A DNA stretch of 32,357 nt from Betaproteobacteria bacterium (lineage in GTDB: Bacteria; Pseudomonadota; Gammaproteobacteria; Burkholderiales; Burkholderiaceae_F), in assembly GCA_005882215.1 (NCBI GenBank), contig VBCK01000150.1, positions 1-32,357 of the forward strand, in the 5' to 3' direction. Below the pieces are notes generated by a model. The model was not told the DNA's origin. It made no database searches and saw only the letters and a list, made by a program, of their open reading frames with translations. Below, in pieces: positions 7,293-16,178 of this stretch (position 1 is its first letter; every line of letters starts with the position of its first letter). The translations under genes and the position numbers were made by a program.

Positions 7293-8530
7293 GCTCACAG
7301 GTATTCGTCGTCGGGGTCGGCATGACCCGGTTCGGCAGGCATCCGGACAAGAGTGTCAAGGAACTCACGCGTGAGGCGGTTGAGCAGGCACTGGCTGACG
7401 GGGGCTGCGGCAAGACGGACGTGCAGGCCGCGTTCTTCGGCAATTCCACCCAGGGACACATGGAAGGCCAGGACATGATCCGCGGCGAGTTGGCACTGCG
7501 TTCCATGGGAATGCAGAGCCTGCCAGTGGTGAACGTCGAGAACGCCTGCGCCAGCGCCAGCACCGCCTTTCATTTGGCAGTGAACTACGTGAAAGCGGGT
7601 GCGGCGGACGTCGTGCTCGCGGTCGGGGCGGAAAAGATGTTTTCCACGGACAAAGCGCGCACGTTCAGCGCCTTCGACGGGGCCTGGGACGTACACGATA
7701 CGGCGGCGGGCACGCAGAGGCTGCTCGACATGGGAAAGGGCGTCGAACCGCCGCCTGGAAGCAAATCGCCCAAGCCCTACAGCGTGTTCATGGATATCTA
7801 TGCCTCGATGGGGCGCTTGCACATGCGCCAGTACGGTACGACCCAGCGCCACTTCGCCGCGGTCTCGTCCAAGAACCACAAGCACTCCGTGCACAACCCT
7901 CTGGCGCAATACCAGGACCCCTACAGCGTGGACGATATCCTGCACGCGCCGCCGATCACCTACCCATTGACGCTGCCGATGTGCTCGCCGATCAGCGACG
8001 GCGCGGCGGCGGCGATCGTCTGCAGCGAAGCAGGTTTCGCGAGGCTTACAGGCCAGCGCGCACGCGCAATCCGGGTGCTGGCGTCGGTGATTCAAACCGG
8101 CAGCGATCGACCGGCCGCCGCCTTCGACCGGCACCTCGTGCGGCTCGGCTCCGGCAAAGCCTATGAGCAAGCTGGCGTAGGGCCGCAGGACGTCGGCGTG
8201 GCCGAAGTGCACGATGCCACGGCGATCGGCGAAATCATCCAGTCCGAAGTGCTGGGCCTTTGCGAGCCCGGCACGGGCGGTCCTCGGGCCGAGCGGGGTG
8301 AGACGTCCATCGGCGGGCGCATTCCGATCAACCCGTCGGGAGGACTGGAATCGAAGGGTCACCCGATCGGCGCCACCGGCCTAGGCCAGATTCACGAGCT
8401 GGTCGCCCAGCTGCGAGGCGAAGCCGGTCAACGTCAGGTGCAGGGCGCGCGGATTGCGCTGGCGGAGAACGGCGGTGGCCTGTACGGCATCGAGGAAGCC
8501 GTGGCCTGCATCACGATATTGGGCCGCTGA
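7289..8530 (+). CDS. Thiolase family protein (SCP-x / lipid-transfer type acyltransferase)
   Basis: A 413-residue thiolase of the SCP-x-like branch, which cleaves 3-ketoacyl-CoA to acetyl- or propionyl-CoA and a shortened acyl-CoA. C87 in ENACASAS is the nucleophile, H308 in EVHDATA takes the place of the central histidine found in this branch, and SKGHPIGATG (355-364) brings H358; the glycine-rich ENGGG is at 393-397. This branch acts on bulky or branched side chains in steroid and isoprenoid catabolism more often than on simple straight fatty acids. GGAGAGG precedes the start, which overlaps the previous stop. It closes the beta-oxidation cycle in this cluster. Confidence 0.88.
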   Translation: MSSQVFVVGVGMTRFGRHPDKSVKELTREAVEQALADGGCGKTDVQAAFFGNSTQGHMEGQDMIRGELALRSMGMQSLPVVNVENACASASTAFHLAVNYVKAGAADVVLAVGAEKMFSTDKARTFSAFDGAWDVHDTAAGTQRLLDMGKGVEPPPGSKSPKPYSVFMDIYASMGRLHMRQYGTTQRHFAAVSSKNHKHSVHNPLAQYQDPYSVDDILHAPPITYPLTLPMCSPISDGAAAAIVCSEAGFARLTGQRARAIRVLASVIQTGSDRPAAAFDRHLVRLGSGKAYEQAGVGPQDVGVAEVHDATAIGEIIQSEVLGLCEPGTGGPRAERGETSIGGRIPINPSGGLESKGHPIGATGLGQIHELVAQLRGEAGQRQVQGARIALAENGGGLYGIEEAVACITILGR

Positions 8531-8603
8531 CGCAGCGGCCGTCGGGGCACCACGCGGAGCGCGTGGACAGACAGCCGGTTGCGTGCAAAGGAGCGCGAGG
8601 GGC

Positions 8604-10205
8604 ATGAGCGCAAGAGCAGAAAACATCCTGGCGAACCTGATCGCCAACCGCTTCGAGACGATGCCGGACCTGCCCGTGCTGACCATCGAGGGCGCCGGCG
8701 CGCGCCCGGACGAGGTGCGTACTTACCGGCAGCTCTGGCAGAACGGCCAGCGTCTGGCGCAGGCGCTGCTCAAGCAGGGCTTGCAACCCGGCGATCACTT
8801 CGCCCTGCTGATGGCCAATCATGCGGAGTTCGTGGACGCGATGGTGGCCGCCTCGATTTGCGGCACCGTGTTTGTACCGATCGATCCCCGCACCAAGGGC
8901 GACAAGCTCGCGTTCATGCTCGAGAACGGTCGCTGCAAGGGTGTCATCGCGGCCGACTACGCGCTGGACAACCTGACCGCTGTGCGCGGTCAGTTGAGCG
9001 ATTTGGCTTGGGTAATCGGTCTGCGGTCAAACGAACAGGCGAAGACGGCGGCGGATTACCGGGGTGTTCTGCCTTACGAGGTGGCGCTTTCGGACGAAAT
9101 CCCGAACCTGGATATCGCGACGCGGAACCCGGAATCCGCCATGCAGTTGATTTTCACCTCCGGCACCACCGGCGACCCCAAGGGCATCATCTTGACCCAC
9201 CGGCGCTACTGCGACACGGCCGCGGTCGTGTTGAAGCTGTTCGGCTACGCCAAGGACGACCGGCCCTATTCCGGGCTGTCCCTCACCCATGCCAATGCGC
9301 AGGTCATTACCCTGGGAGCATCGTTCGCGGGGGGACTGCGCGGGGTGCTGTCGCGCCGCTTCACCAAATCGCGGCTGTGGGACATCACCCGCGCCTACGG
9401 CTGCACCACGTTCACGCTGCTGGGGGGCATGACCACGGCGATCTACAGCGAGCCGAGGAAGGAGAACGACGCAGACAATCCAGTGCGTTTCGTGATCTCT
9501 GCGGGGATGCCGGCAGCGATCTGGGAGGATTTCGAACGACGCTTCAACGTGCAGATCGTCGAGTTCTACGGAGCCGCGGAAGGCGGGCTCACGGTCAAGC
9601 CGATGGGCGTCGGCCCGATCGGCAGCATCGGCAAGGCGGTGCCGACGCTCAAATACCGCATCGTGGACGAAGCAGGTAACGACTGCCCGGTGGGCACGGG
9701 CGGGGAGCTGTTGTTCCGCCACGCGGACGGTTCGCCGTTCAAGGTCGAGTACTTCGGAAATGCCGAGGCGTCGGCGAAAAAATGCGCGGACGGCTGGCTC
9801 TGCATGGGCGACATCGTCCGTCAGGACGAGAACGGCTGGCTGTTCTTCGAATTCCGCAAGGGCGGCGGCATCCGGCACAACGGTGACTTCGTCAACGTCG
9901 CCTTCGTGGAGAAGGTGATTGCCGAGTGTCCGGGGGTCGACGACGTTTACGTGTACGGCATCCCTGCCGCATCCGGTGCCCCGGGCGAAAAGGACGTGGT
10001 CGCCGCCGTGGTGCCGAAACACGGAACCGCTCTCGATCCGCAATCGATATTCCGCGCCTGCCGCAAGAAGCTCGAGCCCAACTTCGTGCCCAGCTATATC
10101 CAGGTTCTGGACCAGATACCCAAAACGGCGTCGGAAAAGCCCCAGGACCGCTTTTTGATCGAAGCCTTTCAAAGCGACAAAACCCGGGTCTACGTCGAGT
10201 CCTGA
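8604..10205 (+). CDS. Acyl-CoA ligase (class I adenylate-forming, CaiC-like)
   Basis: 533 residues. It would activate a carboxylic acid to its CoA thioester with ATP. The phosphate-binding loop is FTSGTTGDPKG (184-194), the A5 motif is FYGAAEGG (321-328), the A7 region is MGDIV (401-405), and the C-terminal catalytic lysine is K512 in PKTASEKPQ. The hinge region reads FRKGGGIRHNGDFVN, like crotonobetaine/carnitine-CoA ligases and relatives rather than long-chain fatty acid ligases. The start at 8604 follows a GAGGGG-type site; upstream in-frame codons would extend into the thiolase gene and do not look conserved. The substrate cannot be read from the sequence. The quinone-oxidoreductase-like gene follows after 13 bases. 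Confidence 0.88.
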   Translation: MSARAENILANLIANRFETMPDLPVLTIEGAGARPDEVRTYRQLWQNGQRLAQALLKQGLQPGDHFALLMANHAEFVDAMVAASICGTVFVPIDPRTKGDKLAFMLENGRCKGVIAADYALDNLTAVRGQLSDLAWVIGLRSNEQAKTAADYRGVLPYEVALSDEIPNLDIATRNPESAMQLIFTSGTTGDPKGIILTHRRYCDTAAVVLKLFGYAKDDRPYSGLSLTHANAQVITLGASFAGGLRGVLSRRFTKSRLWDITRAYGCTTFTLLGGMTTAIYSEPRKENDADNPVRFVISAGMPAAIWEDFERRFNVQIVEFYGAAEGGLTVKPMGVGPIGSIGKAVPTLKYRIVDEAGNDCPVGTGGELLFRHADGSPFKVEYFGNAEASAKKCADGWLCMGDIVRQDENGWLFFEFRKGGGIRHNGDFVNVAFVEKVIAECPGVDDVYVYGIPAASGAPGEKDVVAAVVPKHGTALDPQSIFRACRKKLEPNFVPSYIQVLDQIPKTASEKPQDRFLIEAFQSDKTRVYVES

Positions 10206-10218
10206 GTGCCGACTAAAG

Positions 10219-11199
10219 ATGCGTGCCGCCTGGTACACGAAAAATGGCTCCGCCCGCGAGGTGCTCACGGTCGGTGAGCTGCCGACGCCCGTGGCAGGCC
10301 CCGGTGAGGTGCGCGTGCGGCTCCACGCCTCCGGAGTGAACCCGTCGGATGTCAAGTCGCGCCGAGGCAGGCCGCTGGCCGGGCCGCTGGTCGTGCCGCA
10401 CAGCGATGGCGCAGGCGTGATCGACGACGTCGGGGTCGGTGTCTCGCCCGCTCGAGTGGGTGAGCGGGTTTGGATCTGGAACGGCCAGTGGAAGCGGTCC
10501 ATGGGTACTGCCGCGGAATTCATTGCACTGCCAGGTCACCAGGCCGTCGCGCTGCCGGACTCGACCGATTCCGCGGCGGGCGCCTGTCTGGGCATCCCGG
10601 CCCTGACCGCGTACCAGGCGGTTCGTCTGCTCGGCGACGTCGAAGGCAAGCGGGTGCTGGTGATCGGTGCATCGTCCGTTGTCGGCCACTACGCGACGCA
10701 GATTGCGGCCCGCCGCGCGCGCGCCATCGTCTTCGGCACGGTCGGTTCGGAGAAAAAGGCGGCGCATGCGCGCGCGGCCGGAGCCAGTGAAACCATCGAG
10801 TACAAGCGTCAGGACGTGGTGGCCCGCATCAGGGCGCTTACCGAAGGCGCCGGGGTCGACGCCATCATCGACATGGATTTCTCGACCACCGTGAAAATGC
10901 TCTGCGCGAATGTCCTCGCACCGCACGGCACCCTGGTCTGCTATGGCTCGAATGTCGTGGGCGAGCTGCCCCTGCCGTTCACGAATCTCCTGACGAACAG
11001 CTTGTCGCTGCGCTTTTTCCTCGTCTACGAGTTGAGCGAATCCGAACGGTGTCGTGCCATCGACGGAGTTACCGATTTGCTCGAGGCCGGCCATCTCGCC
11101 CATACGATCGGTGCGCGGTTCCCACTCGACCAGATTGCGAGCGCGCACGAGGCGGTTGAAGCCGGCGCCTTCGGCAACGTGGTGATCGAGTTGGCGTGA
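10219..11199 (+). CDS. Quinone oxidoreductase-like MDR superfamily protein
   Basis: 326 residues of the zinc-free medium-chain dehydrogenase/reductase family. An N-terminal GroES-like domain has SGVNPSDVKSR (38-48) without the catalytic zinc ligands. The Rossmann fold carries GASSVVGHYATQIA (150-163) in place of the usual GAAGGVG. These enzymes use NADPH to reduce quinones or the double bond of enones and enoyl thioesters. Given the neighbours, a role in reducing an alpha,beta-unsaturated acyl intermediate is possible. It follows the CoA ligase by 13 bases. Confidence 0.85.
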   Translation: MRAAWYTKNGSAREVLTVGELPTPVAGPGEVRVRLHASGVNPSDVKSRRGRPLAGPLVVPHSDGAGVIDDVGVGVSPARVGERVWIWNGQWKRSMGTAAEFIALPGHQAVALPDSTDSAAGACLGIPALTAYQAVRLLGDVEGKRVLVIGASSVVGHYATQIAARRARAIVFGTVGSEKKAAHARAAGASETIEYKRQDVVARIRALTEGAGVDAIIDMDFSTTVKMLCANVLAPHGTLVCYGSNVVGELPLPFTNLLTNSLSLRFFLVYELSESERCRAIDGVTDLLEAGHLAHTIGARFPLDQIASAHEAVEAGAFGNVVIELA

Positions 11200-11274
11200 T
11201 GTGCGCGGCCCGGCGAGTCTGAGCTCCAGCAAGCGAACTCTCGTTAAACGATTGTGAGAAATGCGAGACTGCCG

Positions 11275-13686
11275 ATGAACCCGAGGGAATTCAGACACCG
11301 GTTGGCGACTTTCACGCTCAGCCACAAATGGCTGGTTCTCGGCGTGATGGCCCTCATTACGGCGTTCTTCGGAGCGGGGGTGGCCAGACTGGACGTGAGG
11401 ACCGTCTTTTCGGATCTGTTTCCGAGGACTCACCCGTTCGTCCAGGTCTATCGCGATCATCAGAACTTCGGCAGTCCGCTGACTGTCACGCTGATGATCA
11501 AGCGTGTCGACGGAAAGGACATATTCCAGCTGGACACGATGGACAAGATCTGGCGTCTGTCGCGAGACATCGACCTCGCTCCAGGCGTGGACCACGACCA
11601 GATCCTCTCGATTGCCACTTCCAAGGCGCGCTACACCGTCGTCACTCCCGACGGGATCTTTTCGAACCCGATCATGGACGATCATCCGCCCAAGACCGCG
11701 CAGGAACTGGCGGAGGTGCGGCGCCGGGTCAACGAATCCCCTGGAGCGCGTACTTTCCTGGTGTCCGCGGACGGTACGGCGACCCTGATCAACGCCACGT
11801 TCATAGAGCGGCTGGTCGACTACGGAAAGCTGTTCGACTACGTGCAGGCGCTGGTCAAGAAGGACCGCGACGCGGAGCACGAGATCTACGTCGCGGGATT
11901 CCCGACGATGACCGGCTGGATCTATGCGTTCGGGTCCCGCACCGCCCAGATTTTCGCGATCACGCTGATTCTGATGTACGGGGTCCTTGCGCTGCACATG
12001 CGCAATGTCTCCGGAATCGTAACCCCGATCGCCGTCAGCACCGTGTCTGCGATCTGGGGATTCGGGCTGGTCGGATGGCTGCACCAGCCGGTCGAGCCGC
12101 TGCTGATGGTCGTGCCTTTACTGCTCGTCGCCCGCTGTTTCAGTCACTGCGTGCAGGCCACCGAGCGCTACTACGAGCTGTTGCACGAGGGGGGCGATAA
12201 GCGCAAGGCCGCCGAGCTGTCGCTGGTGTCGCTGGTGTGGCCCGGAACGCTGGGTATTTTCTGTGACGTGTGTGGCCTGCTGCTGGTGGTCTTGGCGCCG
12301 ATTCCGGCCATGGAGCGGTTCGCACTGTTTACCGGCTTCTGGGCGATGAACCTGGTGCCGACCAGCGTGTTCCTCACGCCCGTGCTGCTGAGCATGCTGC
12401 CGAAGCCGGGCAATCTGGAGCACGTACTGGCAAAAGGCGGTCATGGTGGCCCGGTGCAGAGGGGGATGCACGCCCTCCTTGAGAAGTTGAGCCTGCTGTC
12501 CCACGGCAAGGCCGCGCGCTATACGGCGGCCGTCTTCGTCGTCCTGACTCTCGGTTCGCTCTGGATGATGTCCCGGATCCAGGTCGGCAATCCGGTCGAA
12601 GGCAGCAATCTGCTGCGCGAGGATTCCGAATTCAACACCGCCGTGCGCCAGATCAATCGGCACTTCCCGGGCCTGATGACGATGGAGGTGGTATTCGAAG
12701 GCAAAGCCGGACGGATCATCCGTCAGTCCGACACGTTGCAGGCGATGCAGGGGTTGCAGCACTGCCTTGAAAGCGGACCCACGCCGCCCACTGCCACGCT
12801 CTCACTCGCGGACTACGCGGTCGAGGCGAACCGCGTGTTCAACGGTGGCAATCCCAAGTGGGGTCCGATCGACCCCGACGACGCGTCGGCCGCGGCGGCG
12901 GCAACGGCGCTGATGGCCGGCACCAACGCCAAGGCTTACCTGCACGTGACGGATTTCGAGCAACAGAACGCAACCGTGTCGCTGTGGTACTCCAACAATA
13001 AGCAGAAGACCGTGGACGCGGCCATCGCGCAGGCGAGAGCGTGCGTCGCGAAGGTGGGAGCGGAACACGCGACTTTCCGCATCCGGCTCGCTTCGGGGGC
13101 CATCGCGCTGCAGCAGTCGATCAACGACACCGTGGATCGATACCAGTGGTACATCCTCGGCGCGCTCAATCTGGTGATCTTCATCGGTTGCTCGCTGGCT
13201 TATGGATCCATGGCCGCCGGCCTGCTTCTGCTCGTACCCGTCAACCTGGCCAACGCGTTCCTGACGGCGGCGATGGCGCTGGGAGGTCTGGGGCTCGATG
13301 TCAATTCACTGCCTATTCTCGCGATCGGCATCGGAGTGGGCATCGACTACGGAATCTATCTGCTCACTCGCATTTGCGAGGAATATCACCTGGCGCACAA
13401 GGACATCGGTCAGGCGATTCGCGTCTCTCTGACGACCTGCGGCAAGGCGATCTTCTTCACCGCCAGTCTGATGACCATCGGCCTTGCACCATGGTATTTC
13501 CTGTCCGAACTGAAATTTCTTTCCGATATGGGTCTACTGCTGGTCGCGGTGATGTTGATCAACATGGTACTTGCCCTGATTTTGGTGCCACTGCTCGTAT
13601 ACCTGTTCAGGCCGAAGTTTCTCGACGCGGACATCTCGGTGCTTTCGGAGTCGATCCTGCTACCGGAGCCCGCGCACTCGGGTTGA
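11275..13686 (+). CDS. RND/MMPL family hydrophobe transporter
   Basis: 803 residues with two homologous halves, each one membrane helix, a large periplasmic loop, then five helices. Helix 1 is about 19-37; the first helix bundle starts near 225 and ends near 375; helix 7 lies near 416-432; the last bundle includes AIGIGVGIDYGIYL with D691, at the place of the proton-relay residues of RND pumps. The length and loops fit the MmpL/HpnN-like lipid and hopanoid transporters rather than drug pumps. No adaptor protein gene is nearby. Start 11275 is chosen because the protein then begins just before the first helix; a GTG at 11254 is possible. The next three genes encode periplasmic and outer-membrane proteins, so it is likely the inner-membrane engine of a four-part transport system. 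Confidence 0.88.
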   Translation: MNPREFRHRLATFTLSHKWLVLGVMALITAFFGAGVARLDVRTVFSDLFPRTHPFVQVYRDHQNFGSPLTVTLMIKRVDGKDIFQLDTMDKIWRLSRDIDLAPGVDHDQILSIATSKARYTVVTPDGIFSNPIMDDHPPKTAQELAEVRRRVNESPGARTFLVSADGTATLINATFIERLVDYGKLFDYVQALVKKDRDAEHEIYVAGFPTMTGWIYAFGSRTAQIFAITLILMYGVLALHMRNVSGIVTPIAVSTVSAIWGFGLVGWLHQPVEPLLMVVPLLLVARCFSHCVQATERYYELLHEGGDKRKAAELSLVSLVWPGTLGIFCDVCGLLLVVLAPIPAMERFALFTGFWAMNLVPTSVFLTPVLLSMLPKPGNLEHVLAKGGHGGPVQRGMHALLEKLSLLSHGKAARYTAAVFVVLTLGSLWMMSRIQVGNPVEGSNLLREDSEFNTAVRQINRHFPGLMTMEVVFEGKAGRIIRQSDTLQAMQGLQHCLESGPTPPTATLSLADYAVEANRVFNGGNPKWGPIDPDDASAAAAATALMAGTNAKAYLHVTDFEQQNATVSLWYSNNKQKTVDAAIAQARACVAKVGAEHATFRIRLASGAIALQQSINDTVDRYQWYILGALNLVIFIGCSLAYGSMAAGLLLLVPVNLANAFLTAAMALGGLGLDVNSLPILAIGIGVGIDYGIYLLTRICEEYHLAHKDIGQAIRVSLTTCGKAIFFTASLMTIGLAPWYFLSELKFLSDMGLLLVAVMLINMVLALILVPLLVYLFRPKFLDADISVLSESILLPEPAHSG

Positions 13687-13748
13687 GCGACTGGTCGCGA
13701 GGGTAAGGCAACGCACCTCGATTTCAGTGAATTGAACAAGGAGACATC

Positions 13749-15122
13749 ATGCATGTCCGTAAATTCGACTTCGACTACAGCCGCCGCATATTCACCGAGA
13801 AGACTGCCAGGGGCATCCTGACAGCCGGCGTTCTGACTCCGCTCTGGCCCTTGATCGCTGACGCGGCCGATGTCGGGAAGGCTTATCCCGAAGAGCTGCT
13901 GTCTATCGACGCCTACACCAAAGGCAAGATCAAAACCGGCGACACGATCACCGCCGAGAACGTGGACGTGGTCAAGGACCTGATCGACCCTGTCGCGTAC
14001 AAACAAGTCAAGGAGATGGGGCGGCGCATCAAGATTGTCGCCTCGACCAACGACGTGACGCGGATGTATCCGTACGAGTACCTGGAGGCGACACTCAAGA
14101 ACAAGGGAAAGGCCAGGCTCGACAAGGATGGCAACGTTGTCACGCAGGACGGCAAGCCGTGGATTGGCGGCAATCCGTTCCCGGACGGCAAGGATGCACT
14201 CGAAGTCTTTTCCAATCTGACGATGTGCTGGGGACGCCACGACAGTTCGCTGTACGCCGTGAAGGATTGGGAGATCGGGCCGGATGGCGGGCTGACCTAC
14301 CAGTACGACTTCGTCTGGGTGGAGGAAAACACCGTTGCCCGCGTTGGGTCGGCCGGTCCCTATCTAAAAGGGCAGGAGGACAAGTTGCGCTTTCAGTCGG
14401 TGTTTTTCACATCTCCGACCGACGTGAAAGGGACGGCTTACCTCAACACCTGGTACTACGACCAACGCAAATTCCCCGACCTGGTTGGCTATCTGCCGGC
14501 CTTCAAACGCGTCCGCAAGTTCCCGACCAATCAGCGTTTTGAACCGCTGGTCGCGGGAATGGCCCTGTATCTGTCCGACGCCTGGGCGGCGGGCGATCCA
14601 ATGCTGACCTGGGGCAACTACAAGGTGGTTGGGCGGGGGCCGTTCCTGGGCGCGGTCTCGGGAACGTGGTATGGCGATCACCCGAACTGGGAGCGCCCGG
14701 CTCACGGAGGACCTAAAGGGCAGACGTTCTTCGACACCGAGATGGAGCTGTGTCCGGAGGTGATCGTCATCGAGGCGGAGCCGACCGGCTACCCGCGCGC
14801 CCCCGTGAGCAAGAAGCGGGTGTGGGTCGATGTGCGCAACATGATGTATGTCGCATATGTTTCGTATGACCGGCGCGGCGAGATCTTCAAATCGTTCGAA
14901 CCGCAATACAGCCTCTATGAAAAGGGCAACGCCCGCGTGATGGACGGAAAGCATCCTGCGTGGTCGTGGACGGCCGTGCAATGCCACAGCATCCAGGACA
15001 ACCGGATGTCGCGCTTTGTACAGGCGAAGGGAGCGGCGGGCGGGTTTGCCTCCGTCTACAACCAGACCGGCCTGTATGACAAGTACCTGACCGAGCAGGC
15101 GATCCAGCGCCTGGGGACGTAA
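13749..15122 (+). CDS. DUF1329 family periplasmic protein, LolA/LolB-like
   Basis: 457 residues, length typical for DUF1329 proteins, which are related in fold to the lipoprotein carriers LolA and LolB and nearly always encoded beside DUF1302 barrels. The N-terminus carries SRRIF (11-15) followed by a hydrophobic stretch GILTAGVLTPLWPLI and ADAAD, which looks like a twin-arginine (Tat) signal. Recognisable family segments are MYPYEYLEATL, YQYDFVWVE, TYLNTWYYDQR-like repeats and RVWVDVRNMMYVAY. AAGGAG precedes the start by five bases. It probably ferries a hydrophobic molecule between the RND permease and the DUF1302 barrel; the direction, import or export, is not known. Confidence 0.88.
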   Translation: MHVRKFDFDYSRRIFTEKTARGILTAGVLTPLWPLIADAADVGKAYPEELLSIDAYTKGKIKTGDTITAENVDVVKDLIDPVAYKQVKEMGRRIKIVASTNDVTRMYPYEYLEATLKNKGKARLDKDGNVVTQDGKPWIGGNPFPDGKDALEVFSNLTMCWGRHDSSLYAVKDWEIGPDGGLTYQYDFVWVEENTVARVGSAGPYLKGQEDKLRFQSVFFTSPTDVKGTAYLNTWYYDQRKFPDLVGYLPAFKRVRKFPTNQRFEPLVAGMALYLSDAWAAGDPMLTWGNYKVVGRGPFLGAVSGTWYGDHPNWERPAHGGPKGQTFFDTEMELCPEVIVIEAEPTGYPRAPVSKKRVWVDVRNMMYVAYVSYDRRGEIFKSFEPQYSLYEKGNARVMDGKHPAWSWTAVQCHSIQDNRMSRFVQAKGAAGGFASVYNQTGLYDKYLTEQAIQRLGT

Positions 15123-15124
15123 AC

Positions 15125-16153
15125 ATGACCATTGACAGGGACGCGAAGACGCCCGGGAACGCGCCGGGCGCGACCGGTATGTCCGCGGCCGGAAGGTTCC
15201 TCGCTGGGTTCCTGCTGGTTTGTCTGGGGGCAGCAGCCCGGGCCGCTCTTCCCACCGCGGGGGAGAAAGTGGACGTGATCCTTCACGGCACCGCGCACGA
15301 TGCGCTGTATGACATCGCGTTCGAGGGCCGCAAAGGTATCGCCGTTGGAGCTTTCGGGACCGTCCTGACAACCGGCGACGGTGGCGCGACCTGGGCGGCC
15401 CAATCGCCCGCGCCAACCGGGTTGGCTCTGTTCGGCGTGGCAGTTCGCGACGGCAGATGCGTGATCGTCGGCCAAACGGGAATCGCTTTCGCGGCGGATG
15501 ACTGCAAACAGTGGAAGTTGTCGCCCCCCGTCACCAAGGCAAGGCTCAGCTCGGTGAGCCTGAACCGAAACGGCCATGCGTGCGCGGTCGGTTCGTTCGG
15601 GACCATTCTGAGCTCGTCCGATTGGGGCAAAACCTGGACGCAGCTGCCGATGGACTGGAGCGGGATCAGCGGGCAGAGCGCCGAGCCGCACTTGTACGGC
15701 GTGCATGTCGGCGACGACGGCACCCTGACTGTCGTCGGCGAGTTCGAACTCATTTTGCGCTCGACCGACGGCGGTGGCCAGTGGAAGGTCCTGCACAAGG
15801 GAGAGCGGTCGCTGTTCGGCTTGCAGGTGCTGGATAACGGCCAGGCCTATGCCGTCGGGCAGAGCGGCGCGGTGCTCGCAAGCTCGGACAGGGGCGCGAC
15901 CTGGCGCTCGCTCGATACGGGCGTGACGGCCATTCTCACCGGGGTTCTTGCCACTCCGACCGGCGAGGTCGTGGCGAGCGGAATCAATACGATCGTTTAC
16001 AGCGAAGACGGAGGCGCGTCCTGGAGCTCGCTGCAATCAAGACTGGTGAACAACGCCTGGCATGAAGCCTTGGCCGCGAGCGAGGACAGCAGTGGGAAAC
16101 GACGTGTCATGAGCGTCGGCGCGGGCGGGTCGATTCTCCAGCTCACTCAATAA
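15125..16153 (+). CDS. YCF48-type beta-propeller protein (exported)
   Basis: 342 residues. About seven repeats of the pattern VG-x-x-G-x-I/V-L-x-S-x-D-G-G-x-T-W can be counted, for example AVGAFGTVLTTGDGGATW, CAVGSFGTILSSSDWGKTW and YAVGQSGAVLASSDRGATW, giving a photosystem-assembly-like (YCF48/BNR) propeller. A signal peptide occupies residues 19-40 (GRFLAGFLLVCLGAAARA), so the protein is periplasmic. The start at 15125 is two bases after the DUF1329 stop and has GGGGA upstream; a shorter start at 15179 would give a more standard signal but has no good ribosome site. Propellers of this type are found between DUF1329/DUF1302 and RND genes in other proteobacteria and may act as assembly or docking scaffold. 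Confidence 0.85.
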   Translation: MTIDRDAKTPGNAPGATGMSAAGRFLAGFLLVCLGAAARAALPTAGEKVDVILHGTAHDALYDIAFEGRKGIAVGAFGTVLTTGDGGATWAAQSPAPTGLALFGVAVRDGRCVIVGQTGIAFAADDCKQWKLSPPVTKARLSSVSLNRNGHACAVGSFGTILSSSDWGKTWTQLPMDWSGISGQSAEPHLYGVHVGDDGTLTVVGEFELILRSTDGGGQWKVLHKGERSLFGLQVLDNGQAYAVGQSGAVLASSDRGATWRSLDTGVTAILTGVLATPTGEVVASGINTIVYSEDGGASWSSLQSRLVNNAWHEALAASEDSSGKRRVMSVGAGGSILQLTQ

Positions 16154-16178
16154 GTCAGTAGAAAAGGGGGGGGCCGTT

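Noticed and set aside
10213-12084. A 623-codon minus-strand frame opposite the MDR and RND genes
   Set aside because: Antisense shadow: the translation is full of R, H, D and G without any domain, while the plus strand codes for two well-recognised proteins.
13687-13698. Palindrome GCGACTGGTCGC after the RND gene
   Set aside because: The loop would be two bases, it has no T run, and it is short enough to be chance in GC-rich DNA.
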